From: DASSBG01 sp035699085
Lineage (GTDB): Bacteria; Pseudomonadota; Gammaproteobacteria; Xanthomonadales; Rhodanobacteraceae
Reading direction: 5' to 3'
NCBI GenBank assembly: GCA_035699085.1
Contig: DASSBG010000034.1
Location: 1-45,052, forward strand
DNA length: 45,052 nt
The position numbers were made by a program, and so were the translations under genes. Positions 1 through 7,718 of the stretch are shown here, piece after piece; the first letter of the stretch is position 1, and each line of letters starts with the position of its first letter. The notes beneath the pieces were generated by a model. It was not told where the DNA came from, made no database searches, and saw nothing but the letters and a program-made list of their open reading frames with translations.

Positions 1-719
1 GGATTGCCGCGCATGTCCATCCAGGCGAAATCGCTGGCCCGGTACTGGTCGCTGAGCAGCGCCTCGGCGCGCATCGACAGGTACTTCGCGAAGTCCGCGT
101 TTTCGGCCAGCCGCGAGGCCTGCTGGAGCAGGCTGGCGGCATGTTCCAGGTCGCTGCGATAGGCCTGGTGGTAGGGAATGGTGACCAGCGCGCCGGCGTC
201 ATTGCGGCGCAGCAGCGTGTACAGCGACGTCTTGTCCTCGAGTGGCGCGGCCTCGAACTCCGCCTTGCTCATGTTGGCCGGATAAAAACGCGCGGCGGGC
301 GGCCGCGGGCCCACCCCGGGCACGAACGGATGGTTGTCGTTGAGTCGGTCCCATGGACCGAAGTTGATGTCGGCGAAGCGGCGGGTCGGGGCATCGTCGA
401 TGCGCTCCATCAGCGACTCGCGGCTGCCCCAGGCCTGTTGCCAGTAGATCGCGTTCATCACGTCGGCGGCCTGCACCAGCCTGGCCAGCATCTGCTTCTG
501 GCTCGCGTCAAACCCGGACAGGTCGGCGTCCAGCCGCACCGGTACGTAATCCTTCAGGTGCGCGCGGACGTAGGCGCTGGTGCTGCCGGCGCTCGCCGGC
601 GTCGCCGCCGACGCGGTCGCGGCGGCCGTGGCGCCGGGCGCTTCGACGGCATTGTGCTGGCAGCCGCCGAGGCCGATGGCAGTGGCGGCGAAGACGATCA
701 AGGCAGGCAGGCGGCGCAT
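1..719 (-). CDS. Peptidase M49 (dipeptidyl-peptidase III)-like lipoprotein, partial
   Basis: This minus-strand frame opens with ATG at 719 and runs off the left edge, so only about 239 N-terminal residues are visible. It starts with a lipoprotein signal (hydrophobic IVFAATAIGL, then the lipobox LGGC), followed by an Ala/Thr-rich linker. The mature part contains GPWDRLNDNHPFVPG and FYPANMSKAEFE, which I recognise as typical of the N-terminal region of bacterial zinc-dependent M49 dipeptidyl-peptidase III-like proteins. The HEXXGH zinc motif would lie further downstream, outside the window, so catalytic competence cannot be judged. The gene follows prmA after 75 bases on the same strand and could be cotranscribed with it. 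The family call rests on remembered sequence resemblance. Confidence 0.7.
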   Translation of the reverse strand, partial: MRRLPALIVFAATAIGLGGCQHNAVEAPGATAAATASAATPASAGSTSAYVRAHLKDYVPVRLDADLSGFDASQKQMLARLVQAADVMNAIYWQQAWGSRESLMERIDDAPTRRFADINFGPWDRLNDNHPFVPGVGPRPPAARFYPANMSKAEFEAAPLEDKTSLYTLLRRNDAGALVTIPYHQAYRSDLEHAASLLQQASRLAENADFAKYLSMRAEALLSDQYRASDFAWMDMRGN

Positions 720-794
720 GGCGCGACTCCATGGTGAGCGAACACCCGATGGTACGCGATCCGGCGGCGCGGTTGGCGCGTCCGCGCCGCCGAG

Positions 795-1694
795 TCAGCG
801 GCGGCGGCGGCCGTCGATGCGCATCCAGCCGTCTTCGCCGGTCGCCTGCAGCTGCTCGAACCACGGCTCGTAGCGCGCCAGCAACTCCTCCCGCTGGCTC
901 TCGAGAATGCCGGACAGCGCGAAGTACGCGCCGGGAACGCATTGCTGCGCCAGCCGCGGCGCCAGTTCCAGCAGCGGCCCGGCCAATATGTTGGCCACGA
1001 AGACGTCGGCGGCCACCGTCGGTGCGGCGGCCGGCGGGTACAGCTCAAGCCACGCCGACACGCCATTGCGCTCGGCGTTGCTGCGCGAGGCGGTCAGTGC
1101 CTGCGGATCGTTGTCGACGCCAACGGCGCGCGCCGCACCCAGCTTGAGGGCAGCGATCGCCAGCACGCCCGATCCGCAGCCGTAGTCGACCAGCGTCTGG
1201 TCGCGCAGGTCCAGCGAATCGAGCCAGCGCAGGCACAGCGCGGTTGTCGGATGGGTACCGGTGCCGAAGGCAAGGCCGGGATCGAGCCGCACCACCACGG
1301 CACCGTCGCCTTCCGGCGGTTCGATCGTCCAGGGGTAGACCCACAGCCGACGGCCGAAGCGCATCGGCTTGAACTGGTCCATCCAGGCGCGCTCCCAGTC
1401 CTGGTCCGCGATCTCGCGAAAATCGATCTGCTGCGGCGCGATCCCCGGCACCTTGCGCGCCAGCGCATCGGCCAGGGCGGCGCGCTCGGCATCGGCCGGA
1501 AACAGCGCCTGCAGCACGACGTGCGGCCACAGCGGCGTGTCGCCGACGCCGGGCTCGAAGATCGCCTGTTCGTCGGGCGTTTCAGCCAGTGCGTCGGCCA
1601 GGGTAATCGACAGCGCGTCCAGCGCCTCCAGCGCGGCCTCGGCAGCCGGCTCCTGCTGGTGATCCACCGTGAGCGTCAGTTCAAGCCAGGGCAT
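795..1694 (-). CDS. prmA: Ribosomal protein L11 methyltransferase
   Basis: PrmA transfers methyl groups from S-adenosylmethionine to lysines and the N-terminus of ribosomal protein L11 in the cytoplasm. The 299-aa product has the expected N-terminal substrate-recognition domain and a C-terminal class I methyltransferase fold. Visible motifs are LAFGTGTHPTT and the SAM-binding loop VDYGCGSGVLAIAALKLGA, followed by VGVDNDPQA and VANILAGPL. I chose the ATG giving MPWLELTL because family members normally begin there; an in-frame ATG seven codons upstream (1715) would add MPLTDRN. Length is typical. A 147-base gap separates it from ung upstream. Confidence 0.95.
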   Translation of the reverse strand: MPWLELTLTVDHQQEPAAEAALEALDALSITLADALAETPDEQAIFEPGVGDTPLWPHVVLQALFPADAERAALADALARKVPGIAPQQIDFREIADQDWERAWMDQFKPMRFGRRLWVYPWTIEPPEGDGAVVVRLDPGLAFGTGTHPTTALCLRWLDSLDLRDQTLVDYGCGSGVLAIAALKLGAARAVGVDNDPQALTASRSNAERNGVSAWLELYPPAAAPTVAADVFVANILAGPLLELAPRLAQQCVPGAYFALSGILESQREELLARYEPWFEQLQATGEDGWMRIDGRRRR

Positions 1695-1841
1695 GTTGCG
1701 ATCCGTGAGCGGCACGCGGTAAGCGGTGAGCGGTAAAAGCCCCGGGGTCTGGCACAGCGCGGCTGTCGCTCAGTGTCGCGCGCGCGATCAAGCACGCGCT
1801 TCCAGCGAACCCCGAATACCTCATCCCGAATCCCCGCCCCA

Positions 1842-2522
1842 TCACAACCGCCAGTCGACGGGCTCGACGCCACGTGCACGCAGGTAGTCGTTGGCGGCGG
1901 AGAAGTGGCCGCAGCCGATGAAGCCGCGGTGCGCCGACAACGGCGAGGGATGCGGTGCGGCCAGCACGCAGTGCCGCGCGCGGTCGATCAGCCTTCCCTT
2001 GGCCTGCGCGTAGGCCCCCCACAGCATGAATACAAGGCCGTCGCGCTCGCCGTTGAGGCGGTCGATGACGTGGTCTGTGAAGCCTTCCCAGCCTTTGCCC
2101 TGATGGGCGGCGGCGCGGCCCTGCTCGACCGTGAGCACGCTGTTGAGCAGCAGCACGCCGCGTTCGGCCCACGGCGTCAGGCAGCCGTTCGCCGGGCGCG
2201 GCAGGCCGAGGTCCCGCTCGAGCTCGGCAAACACGTTGTGCAATGACGGCGGCACCGGCACGCCCGGCCGCACGGAAAAGCACAGGCCGTGCGCTTGGCC
2301 GGGCCCGTGGTAGGGATCCTGGCCGAGGATCACGACCTTGACGTCCTCGAAGCGTGCCGCATCGAAGGCCGCGAAGATCTCGCCACCAGCCGGATAAATG
2401 CGCTTGCCGGCCTGCTTCTCGGCACGCAGGAAGTCGCCGAGCGCGCGCATCTCGGGGCGCTCGAACCAGTCTCCGACCCGCACCGCCCAGGACGGCTCCA
2501 TGCGCAGCTGTGCGCTGCTCAC
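1842..2522 (-). CDS. ung: Uracil-DNA glycosylase, family 1
   Basis: Ung removes uracil from DNA as the first step of base excision repair. The 226-aa protein carries the water-activating loop GQDPYHGPGQAHGL, the uracil-binding LLLNSVLTV segment and the Leu-intercalation loop HPSPLSAHRG, all intact. The start is a GTG at 2520-2522 whose last two bases overlap the TGA of the response-regulator gene upstream (GTGA), which points to translational coupling. Length matches the family. Confidence 0.96.
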   Translation of the reverse strand: MSSAQLRMEPSWAVRVGDWFERPEMRALGDFLRAEKQAGKRIYPAGGEIFAAFDAARFEDVKVVILGQDPYHGPGQAHGLCFSVRPGVPVPPSLHNVFAELERDLGLPRPANGCLTPWAERGVLLLNSVLTVEQGRAAAHQGKGWEGFTDHVIDRLNGERDGLVFMLWGAYAQAKGRLIDRARHCVLAAPHPSPLSAHRGFIGCGHFSAANDYLRARGVEPVDWRL

Positions 2523-3373
2523 GAGCCGGCCTCGGCGGCCTCGCGCTCGCGCAGGTGGCGGCTGAGGCGCAACTGGAACAGCAGCTTGGTGATCAGCAGC
2601 CGCTCCTCGATCGGCTTCTGCACCAGGTCGTTGGCGCCGCTCTTGATCAGGGTCGCCTGGTTCACCGGGTTCTCGTCGCCGGTCATTACAAGCACCGGCA
2701 GCCGGCCCTTGCCCCAGGCAAAGCGATGCCGGATCTCGCGCAACAGGTCGCCGCCGGTGAGCTCGCCCTTCAGGCTGACGTCAGTGAGCACCACGTCGGC
2801 GCCGATGCCGCCCTGGGCCATGCCGGTCTCCAGCAGCGCCACGGCGTCCTCGACGCTGGTGACATGCAGCACCTCGAGGCCATGCTTTTTCATCATGCGG
2901 CTGGTGGCCAGCGCCACCACCCGGCTGTCCTCGACGTACAGCACGGTGCCGGCGGTTGCCGGCTGCGGCTGCACATAGCCGCGAATGAACTCGGCCAGCG
3001 CCTGGAAGCCCAGTGACTTGTCCAGGTAATCGGTGACGTCGTCGCCGAGCGTGCGTGCGGCCAGCCGCTCCTGCACGTCGCCGGAGACCACCACGATCGG
3101 GATGTAGGCCTGCGGTGAGTGCTCGCGCACATGCCGCGCCAGCTCGAGCCCGTCCATGTCGGGCAGCCGCAGCGCGGTACTGACGAAATCGACCACGCCC
3201 TCCTGCAAGGCTGCGCGGGCTTCGGCACCGCTGCCGCAGGCGATCACGGTGACGTTGTCCAGCGCCTTGCGCAGCAGTTGCTCGATCAGGCGCCGGACCA
3301 CGCGCGAGCCATCGACGATCATGACCCGGGGCGTGTCGCTGGTGATATGGCGGGTCAGTGAAACGTCGGGCAT
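2519..3373 (-). CDS. Two-receiver-domain response regulator, first receiver degenerate
   Basis: The 284-aa protein consists of two CheY-like receiver domains with no recognisable output domain. REC1 covers about residues 15-135 and REC2 about 140-275. REC2 has the acidic pocket (VLYVEDSR), an Asp in VVLTDVSLKG at the usual phosphorylation position, the Thr of VLVMTGD and the conserved Lys of LVQKPI. In REC1 the segment reads VSTALRLPDMDG, so Ala occupies the normal phospho-acceptor position, although VMIVDGSR, VVVSGD and a Lys are kept. It probably acts through protein contacts or as a phosphate-flow component. It is translationally coupled to ung by a GTGA overlap and follows ftsX after 87 bases. 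The partner kinase is not identifiable here. Confidence 0.85.
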   Translation of the reverse strand: MPDVSLTRHITSDTPRVMIVDGSRVVRRLIEQLLRKALDNVTVIACGSGAEARAALQEGVVDFVSTALRLPDMDGLELARHVREHSPQAYIPIVVVSGDVQERLAARTLGDDVTDYLDKSLGFQALAEFIRGYVQPQPATAGTVLYVEDSRVVALATSRMMKKHGLEVLHVTSVEDAVALLETGMAQGGIGADVVLTDVSLKGELTGGDLLREIRHRFAWGKGRLPVLVMTGDENPVNQATLIKSGANDLVQKPIEERLLITKLLFQLRLSRHLREREAAEAGS

Positions 3374-3460
3374 TGGCGCGTGCGCAGGCTGGTGGAAGGG
3401 CGAGACGCCGATGATAGCGATTGCGCTGCGGCGCTGCTTGCGCCAGATCAGCGCGGCGCG

Positions 3461-4435
3461 TCAGCGGCCGGCGCTGGCGTCACGCTGCAGTTCGCCCAGC
3501 GCCAGGCGCGCGCCCAGCCAGCCGAGCGCCGCCGCCGCGGGCGGCACCGCAAGCAGCAGCCGAGGGTCCAGCCCGCGCAGCACCAGCTGGCCGCCGTATG
3601 CCGCGGCCAGACGCCCTGCCGGGGCCGCCAGCAGCCACTCGACCAACAGCAGCACGGCAGCCGCCAGCAGCCCGGCGCCGAAGCCGCAGGCGGCGCCGCT
3701 GTACAGGTAGGGCCGGGCAATGAAGCGGCGGCTGGCGCCGACCCGCTGCAGGATGCCGATCTCGTCGGCGCGGCTGCGGATGTCCTGGCGTACGTTGCTG
3801 CCGATCACCAGCAGCGCCCCCACCGCCATCAGCACCGCCAGCAGCAGCAAGGTGCGCGAGCCGAGCGCCAGCACGGCCTGCGCGCGGTCGCGCCACGCCT
3901 GCTGGTCCTGCACGAGGTCGACCTGCGGCGCCCGGCGCAGGTCAGCCACCAGCGCGGCGAGCCGCGAGCGTGACAAACCGGTTCGAGGCTGCACCAGGGC
4001 CACCCAGGGCAATGGGTTGTGGCCGAGGGCAGCCAGTGCGTCGGCGAAGCCTTGCATCCGGGCCAGTTCGGAGGCGCCCTGCGCCGGCGAGTGCAAATCC
4101 ACCGCGCTGACGTCACCACGCTGGCGCCAGCCGGCAGCCAGTGCCTCGGCGCCCTGCGCATCCACCGATGGCTGCAGAAACACGCTCAGTCCCTGGCTGT
4201 CGCCGAGCCCGCTGGCCAGCTGCCGGACGTTGCCGAGCACCATCGCGAAAGCCAGCGGCAGCGACAGCGCCAGGCCCATGACCGCCACCGCCAGCAGCGT
4301 CGCCACCGGCTGCGCCGCCAGCCGCTGCGCGGCGGCCCGTGCACCCCAGCCGTGCTGCTCGCGCCAGACCGCCAGCCGGCCGCGCCGTGGCGGCGACTTG
4401 GCATTGCCGGGCGTGCTGCGCACCGGCCCGCTCAT
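3461..4435 (-). CDS. ftsX: Cell division protein FtsX (ABC permease-like)
   Basis: FtsX is the integral membrane partner of FtsE; in other bacteria the complex sits at the septum and activates peptidoglycan amidases through periplasmic factors. The 324-aa protein has a basic cytoplasmic N-terminus, a first membrane segment near residues 45-67 (TLLAVAVMGLALSLPLAF), a periplasmic domain, and three further segments in the C-terminal half including LLLLAVLMAVGALLVIGSN. The motif ADEIGILQRVGAS is the usual FtsX coupling region (RRxEIeilrLvGAs). The ATG overlaps the ftsE stop (ATGA). Confidence 0.93.
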   Translation of the reverse strand: MSGPVRSTPGNAKSPPRRGRLAVWREQHGWGARAAAQRLAAQPVATLLAVAVMGLALSLPLAFAMVLGNVRQLASGLGDSQGLSVFLQPSVDAQGAEALAAGWRQRGDVSAVDLHSPAQGASELARMQGFADALAALGHNPLPWVALVQPRTGLSRSRLAALVADLRRAPQVDLVQDQQAWRDRAQAVLALGSRTLLLLAVLMAVGALLVIGSNVRQDIRSRADEIGILQRVGASRRFIARPYLYSGAACGFGAGLLAAAVLLLVEWLLAAPAGRLAAAYGGQLVLRGLDPRLLLAVPPAAAALGWLGARLALGELQRDASAGR

Positions 4436-5109
4436 GCCACCTCCATCGCGGCCACGTCATCGACCAGCCGCCCGTGATCCAGCACCACCACGCGCTGGCG
4501 CATCCGCTTGATCAGCGCGAGATCGTGGCTGGCGATCAACACTGTGGTGCCGACGTCGCGGAAGCTGGCGAACAGCCGCATGATCTCCAGCGCCAGCTGC
4601 GGGTCGAGGTTGCCGGTCGGTTCGTCGGCCAGCAGCAGCGGCGGCTTGCCGATGATGGCGCGGGCGATGCCCACACGCTGCTGCTCGCCGGTCGACAACG
4701 CCGCCGGCATTGCCTGCTCGCGCTCCAGCAGGCCGACCTTGTCCAGCGCCGCGCGCACACGGCGGCGACGCTCCTCGCGGGCCACGCCGGCGATCACCAA
4801 CGGCAGCTGCACGTTGTCGGCCACGCTGCGGTCGGCCAGCAACTGGTGGTCCTGGAACACCATGCCCTGCCGACGGCGCAGCACGGGCACGTCGCGCGGC
4901 CGCAGCTTGGCGAGGTTGCGGCCGTCGACGGTGACGCTGCCGCGGTCGGCGCGCTCGACCGCGGCGATCAGCTTCAGCAGCGTGCTCTTGCCGGCACCGG
5001 AGTGGCCGGTAATGAAGACCATCTCGCCGGCATCGACGGAAAAGCTGATGTCGGTCAGCGCCTGGTTGCCGGCGGCGTAGCGCTTGGCTACCCGATCGAA
5101 CTGGATCAC
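4432..5109 (-). CDS. ftsE: Cell division ATP-binding protein FtsE
   Basis: FtsE is the cytoplasmic ATPase of the FtsEX division complex. The 225-aa protein starts at a GTG (VIQFDRVAKRY); the GTG overlaps the stop of gspF as GTGA, which decides this start against a much longer open frame extending upstream. Walker A is GHSGAGKST, the Q-loop lies in MVFQDHQLL, the signature is LSTGEQQRVGIARA (Thr where LSGGE is usual), Walker B is LLLADEPTGNLD, and the H-loop is in IASHDL. Length is exactly that of the family. Confidence 0.96.
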   Translation of the reverse strand: MIQFDRVAKRYAAGNQALTDISFSVDAGEMVFITGHSGAGKSTLLKLIAAVERADRGSVTVDGRNLAKLRPRDVPVLRRRQGMVFQDHQLLADRSVADNVQLPLVIAGVAREERRRRVRAALDKVGLLEREQAMPAALSTGEQQRVGIARAIIGKPPLLLADEPTGNLDPQLALEIMRLFASFRDVGTTVLIASHDLALIKRMRQRVVVLDHGRLVDDVAAMEVA

Positions 5110-6317
5110 TTTATCATCCGGTTGAGGTCGAACACCGGCAGCAGGATCGCCAGCACGATGAACAGCACCAGCGCGCCGACCAGCAGGATCAGCGCCGGAC
5201 CCAGCACGGCGCCGAGGATGTCGAGCACGCGCTTGCGCAGGCGCGCGCAATATCCGGATGCCTCCAGCAGCATGCGTTCCAGCGTGCCGGAGCGCTCGCC
5301 GGCAGCGATAAGGCGCAGCGCGACCGGCGGAAACAATCCGCTCTCGCCCAGCGCGCGGGCCAGCGAAGCACCCTCGCGCACCCGTTCCGCCGCGCTGCCG
5401 AGCGCCGCGCGCATCGCAAGGTTGGGCACCACCCGCGCGCTGACCGCCAGCGCCTCCAGCAGCGGCACCGCGCTGGCCGTCAGCAACGCCAGCGTACGGG
5501 TGGCCCGCGCGGTGTTGCCGATGCGCAGCAGCCCGCCGATACCGGGCAGGCGCAGCAACCAGGCGTGCCAGCGCATCCGCAGGGCCGGCTGGCGCAGCGA
5601 CCAGCGCGCCGCCAGCACCAGCGCCACCAGGACCAGCAGCAGCACGATGCCCCAGTGCGCCAGGCCGGCGCTGGTGGCCATCAGCAGACGCGTCGACCAG
5701 GGAAGGTCGGCGTGCATGCGCACGAACACGTCGACAATCTGCGGCACCACGTAGAGCAGCAGGCCGCTGACCACCAGCACCGCCACCACCGCCAGCAGCA
5801 AGGGGTAGGCCAGCGCCGCCCACAGGCCCTGGCGCAAGTCGTCGCCGGCCTCGGCGTCGTCGGCCAGCAGCGCCAGCACCGCGTCCAGCCGGCCAGAGCG
5901 TTCGCCGGCCGCGACCGAGGCGCGGTAGAGCTCCGGGAAGGCGGCAGGATGCTCGGACATGGCCTCGGCCAGGGTCGCGCCTTCCATCACGCGAGCGCGC
6001 AGGCTCAGCACCAGGGCGCGCCGCGCCGCCTCGCTGTCGCGCTCGGCGATGGCCGACAGCGCCTCGTCGAGTGGCAGGCCGGCGCCAAGCAGCGTCGCCA
6101 GCTCGCGCAGCAGCAGCGCCCGGCGCGAGCCCGACAAGGGGTTGCGCCGCCGCCAGCCGCCGGAGCCCGGCGCCTGCTCGGCCACCTCGTCGACCTGCAT
6201 CGGCGTCAGGCCGCGCTCGCGCAGCGCCTGGCGCGCCGCGCGCGGCGTGTCGCCCTGCAGCACGCCACGGCAGGTCTTGCCCGCGGCATCGAGGGCCAGG
6301 TAGTTGAAGGCCGGCAT
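5106..6317 (-). CDS. gspF: Type II secretion / type IV pilus inner-membrane platform protein (GspF family)
   Basis: GspF/PilC-type proteins form the inner-membrane platform of type II secretion and type IV pilus machines. The 403-aa product begins with FNYLALDAAGKTCRG and has the two repeated cytoplasmic helical domains (about residues 70-190 and 270-390), each followed by membrane segments, with GVLLL-type hydrophobic stretches at about 165-190, 215-240 and 375-400. The repeated motifs LLRELATLLGAGLPLDEAL and ALLTASAVPLLEAL are characteristic. No other secretion gene is in the window, so this copy is separated from any gsp cluster and instead overlaps ftsE by GTGA. The specific system it serves cannot be told from here. 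Confidence 0.85.
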   Translation of the reverse strand: MPAFNYLALDAAGKTCRGVLQGDTPRAARQALRERGLTPMQVDEVAEQAPGSGGWRRRNPLSGSRRALLLRELATLLGAGLPLDEALSAIAERDSEAARRALVLSLRARVMEGATLAEAMSEHPAAFPELYRASVAAGERSGRLDAVLALLADDAEAGDDLRQGLWAALAYPLLLAVVAVLVVSGLLLYVVPQIVDVFVRMHADLPWSTRLLMATSAGLAHWGIVLLLVLVALVLAARWSLRQPALRMRWHAWLLRLPGIGGLLRIGNTARATRTLALLTASAVPLLEALAVSARVVPNLAMRAALGSAAERVREGASLARALGESGLFPPVALRLIAAGERSGTLERMLLEASGYCARLRKRVLDILGAVLGPALILLVGALVLFIVLAILLPVFDLNRMIK

Positions 6318-6724
6318 GGGTTTCAGTTTAACCGGGAGCGGGGCTCGGGCGGCGGTGGCGCGTCCCGTTCTTGGCGCGGGACCCGGGACCCGGACTTGGG
6401 ATGCTCGGGACCCGGCACCCGGGTCCCGGGACCCGAACGGCGCGGATCAGGCAATGCAGCGATCTTGAAGGCGCGGCCGCGCGGCGCCTGCCGAGGGACA
6501 GGGTTCAACGCATTGGAGAAGTGAGCGGCTACAGTCGCACCGCCTGATGACCGATCTCGCGACGCGACCGGTCGTCACCACCCAAAACGGCGCGCGGCGC
6601 CGGGCTTGCGTCCTCGGCGCCGAAAGCTCCGCGCTTTTCCGGGTCCCGGGTCCCGGGTCCCGGGTCCCGACCAAAACGAAGGCCCAGACCTGGACGCGCG
6701 ATCCCCTGGTCCCCGGTCCCCGCC
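6318..6724. repeat. Intergenic region with period-7 GGGTCCC/GGGACCC repeats
   Basis: This 407-base gap between gspF and metF has no credible gene. It contains irregular GGGACCC-type units at about 6379-6435 and four perfect tandem GGGTCCC units at 6641-6668. A short GGTCCCC pair at about 6708-6721 lies immediately before the metF stop codon. Related period-7 arrays occur at 25532-25608 and 37245-37300 and a shorter one near 38216-38262. The gspF promoter should lie here, but I could not identify convincing boxes. Confidence 0.7.
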
Positions 6725-7543
6725 TTACAGCCGCTCGAACACCGCCAGCGTCGGCGCGGCGCGATTGAGCGTATAGACGTGCAGCTCGGGCGCGCCGCCG
6801 TCGAGCAGGCGGCGGCAGAGCGCCGCGACCACGTCGGCGCCAAGTTCGCGCACGCTGTCGGCGTCGTCGCCATAGGCCTGCATGCGTTTGACGATCCAGC
6901 GCGGGATCTCGGCGCCGCAGCCCTCGGAGAAGCGGCGCAGCTGGGTGAAGTTGGAGATCGGCATGATGCCGGGCACGATCGGCGCCTCGATGCCCAGCCG
7001 GCGGGCGTCGTCGACGAAGCGGAAATAGGCGTCGGCGTTGAAGAAGTACTGCGTGATCGCGCCGTGCGCACCGGCGTCGATCTTGGCCTTGAAGTTTCGC
7101 AGGTCGGCCAGCGCATCCTGCGCCTGCGGATGCGTCTCCGGGTAGCAGCCCACCTCGATGCGGAAGTGCTCGCCGGCGTGCTCGCGGATGAAAGCGACCA
7201 GCTCGGCGGCATAGCGAAAGTCGCCGGAGCGGGCCATGCCCGAGGGCATGTCGCCGCGCAGCGCAACGACGCGCGTGCAGCCGAGCGCGCGGTACTCGTC
7301 CAGCAGACCGGCGATCTCGGCGCGCGTGCCGCCCATGCACGACAGATGCGGAGCGACGACGTAGCCCGCGTCGAGCAGCACGCGCACCGTCTGCGGCGTG
7401 TAGCTCAGCGTCGAGCCGCCGGCACCGAAGGTGACGCTGGCGTAGCTCGGCGCCAGCGCCTTCAGCTTCGGCAGCACGCGCCGGAACTGGCGCCGCTGCG
7501 CCTCCGTCTTCGGCGGAAAGAATTCCAGCGAAATCTCGGTCAT
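6725..7543 (-). CDS. metF: Methylenetetrahydrofolate reductase
   Basis: MetF reduces 5,10-methylene-THF to 5-methyl-THF, the methyl donor for methionine synthase. The 272-aa protein starts MTEISLEFFPPKTEAQRRQF with the catalytic Glu in the EFFPPKT motif. TFGAGGST, PHLSC, VVALRGDMP, VGCYPETHPQA, TQYFFNADAYFRFVD and VPGIMPI are all present, as in flavin-dependent MetF. The frame is open further upstream, but family alignment supports the ATG at 7543. It lies on the same strand as ahcY, with an opposite-strand repeat-protein gene in between, so it probably has its own promoter in the divergent 7544-7718 interval. Confidence 0.96.
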   Translation of the reverse strand: MTEISLEFFPPKTEAQRRQFRRVLPKLKALAPSYASVTFGAGGSTLSYTPQTVRVLLDAGYVVAPHLSCMGGTRAEIAGLLDEYRALGCTRVVALRGDMPSGMARSGDFRYAAELVAFIREHAGEHFRIEVGCYPETHPQAQDALADLRNFKAKIDAGAHGAITQYFFNADAYFRFVDDARRLGIEAPIVPGIMPISNFTQLRRFSEGCGAEIPRWIVKRMQAYGDDADSVRELGADVVAALCRRLLDGGAPELHVYTLNRAAPTLAVFERL

Positions 7544-7599
7544 CGCATTCGACCGCTTCCATCTTTGTATCAAGATGAAGCGAATGATGGCCAACGCAC

Positions 7600-7718
7600 G
7601 ACCGCAACGCAAGCCGGTCGCGCAAGGGGAGCGGGGGCAAAACGCTGTGAATACACGCTGTACTGTGCTGCGGTTCGGGTGTAACGTCGCCACGCTGACA
7701 AGTACATGCGGAGGGGCT
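7600..7718 (+). promoter_or_regulatory. Conserved upstream region of repeat-protein gene A
   Basis: About 100 bases upstream of the repeat-protein gene at 7719 resemble the region upstream of its paralogue (13345-13463). Shared pieces include CGCTGTACT, CGGGTGTAA and, ending at the start codon, ACAAGTACATGCGGAGGGGC. GTGTAA lies exactly 40 bases before the ATG in both copies. GGAGGGG is a strong ribosome binding site that fixes the start codon. This must contain the promoter, but which boxes act as -35 and -10 is not decided. Confidence 0.55.

Noticed and set aside
1695..1841. Possible regulatory site from GTGAGCGG repeats between ung and prmA
   Set aside because: Two or three short imperfect copies only; no conserved structure was seen.
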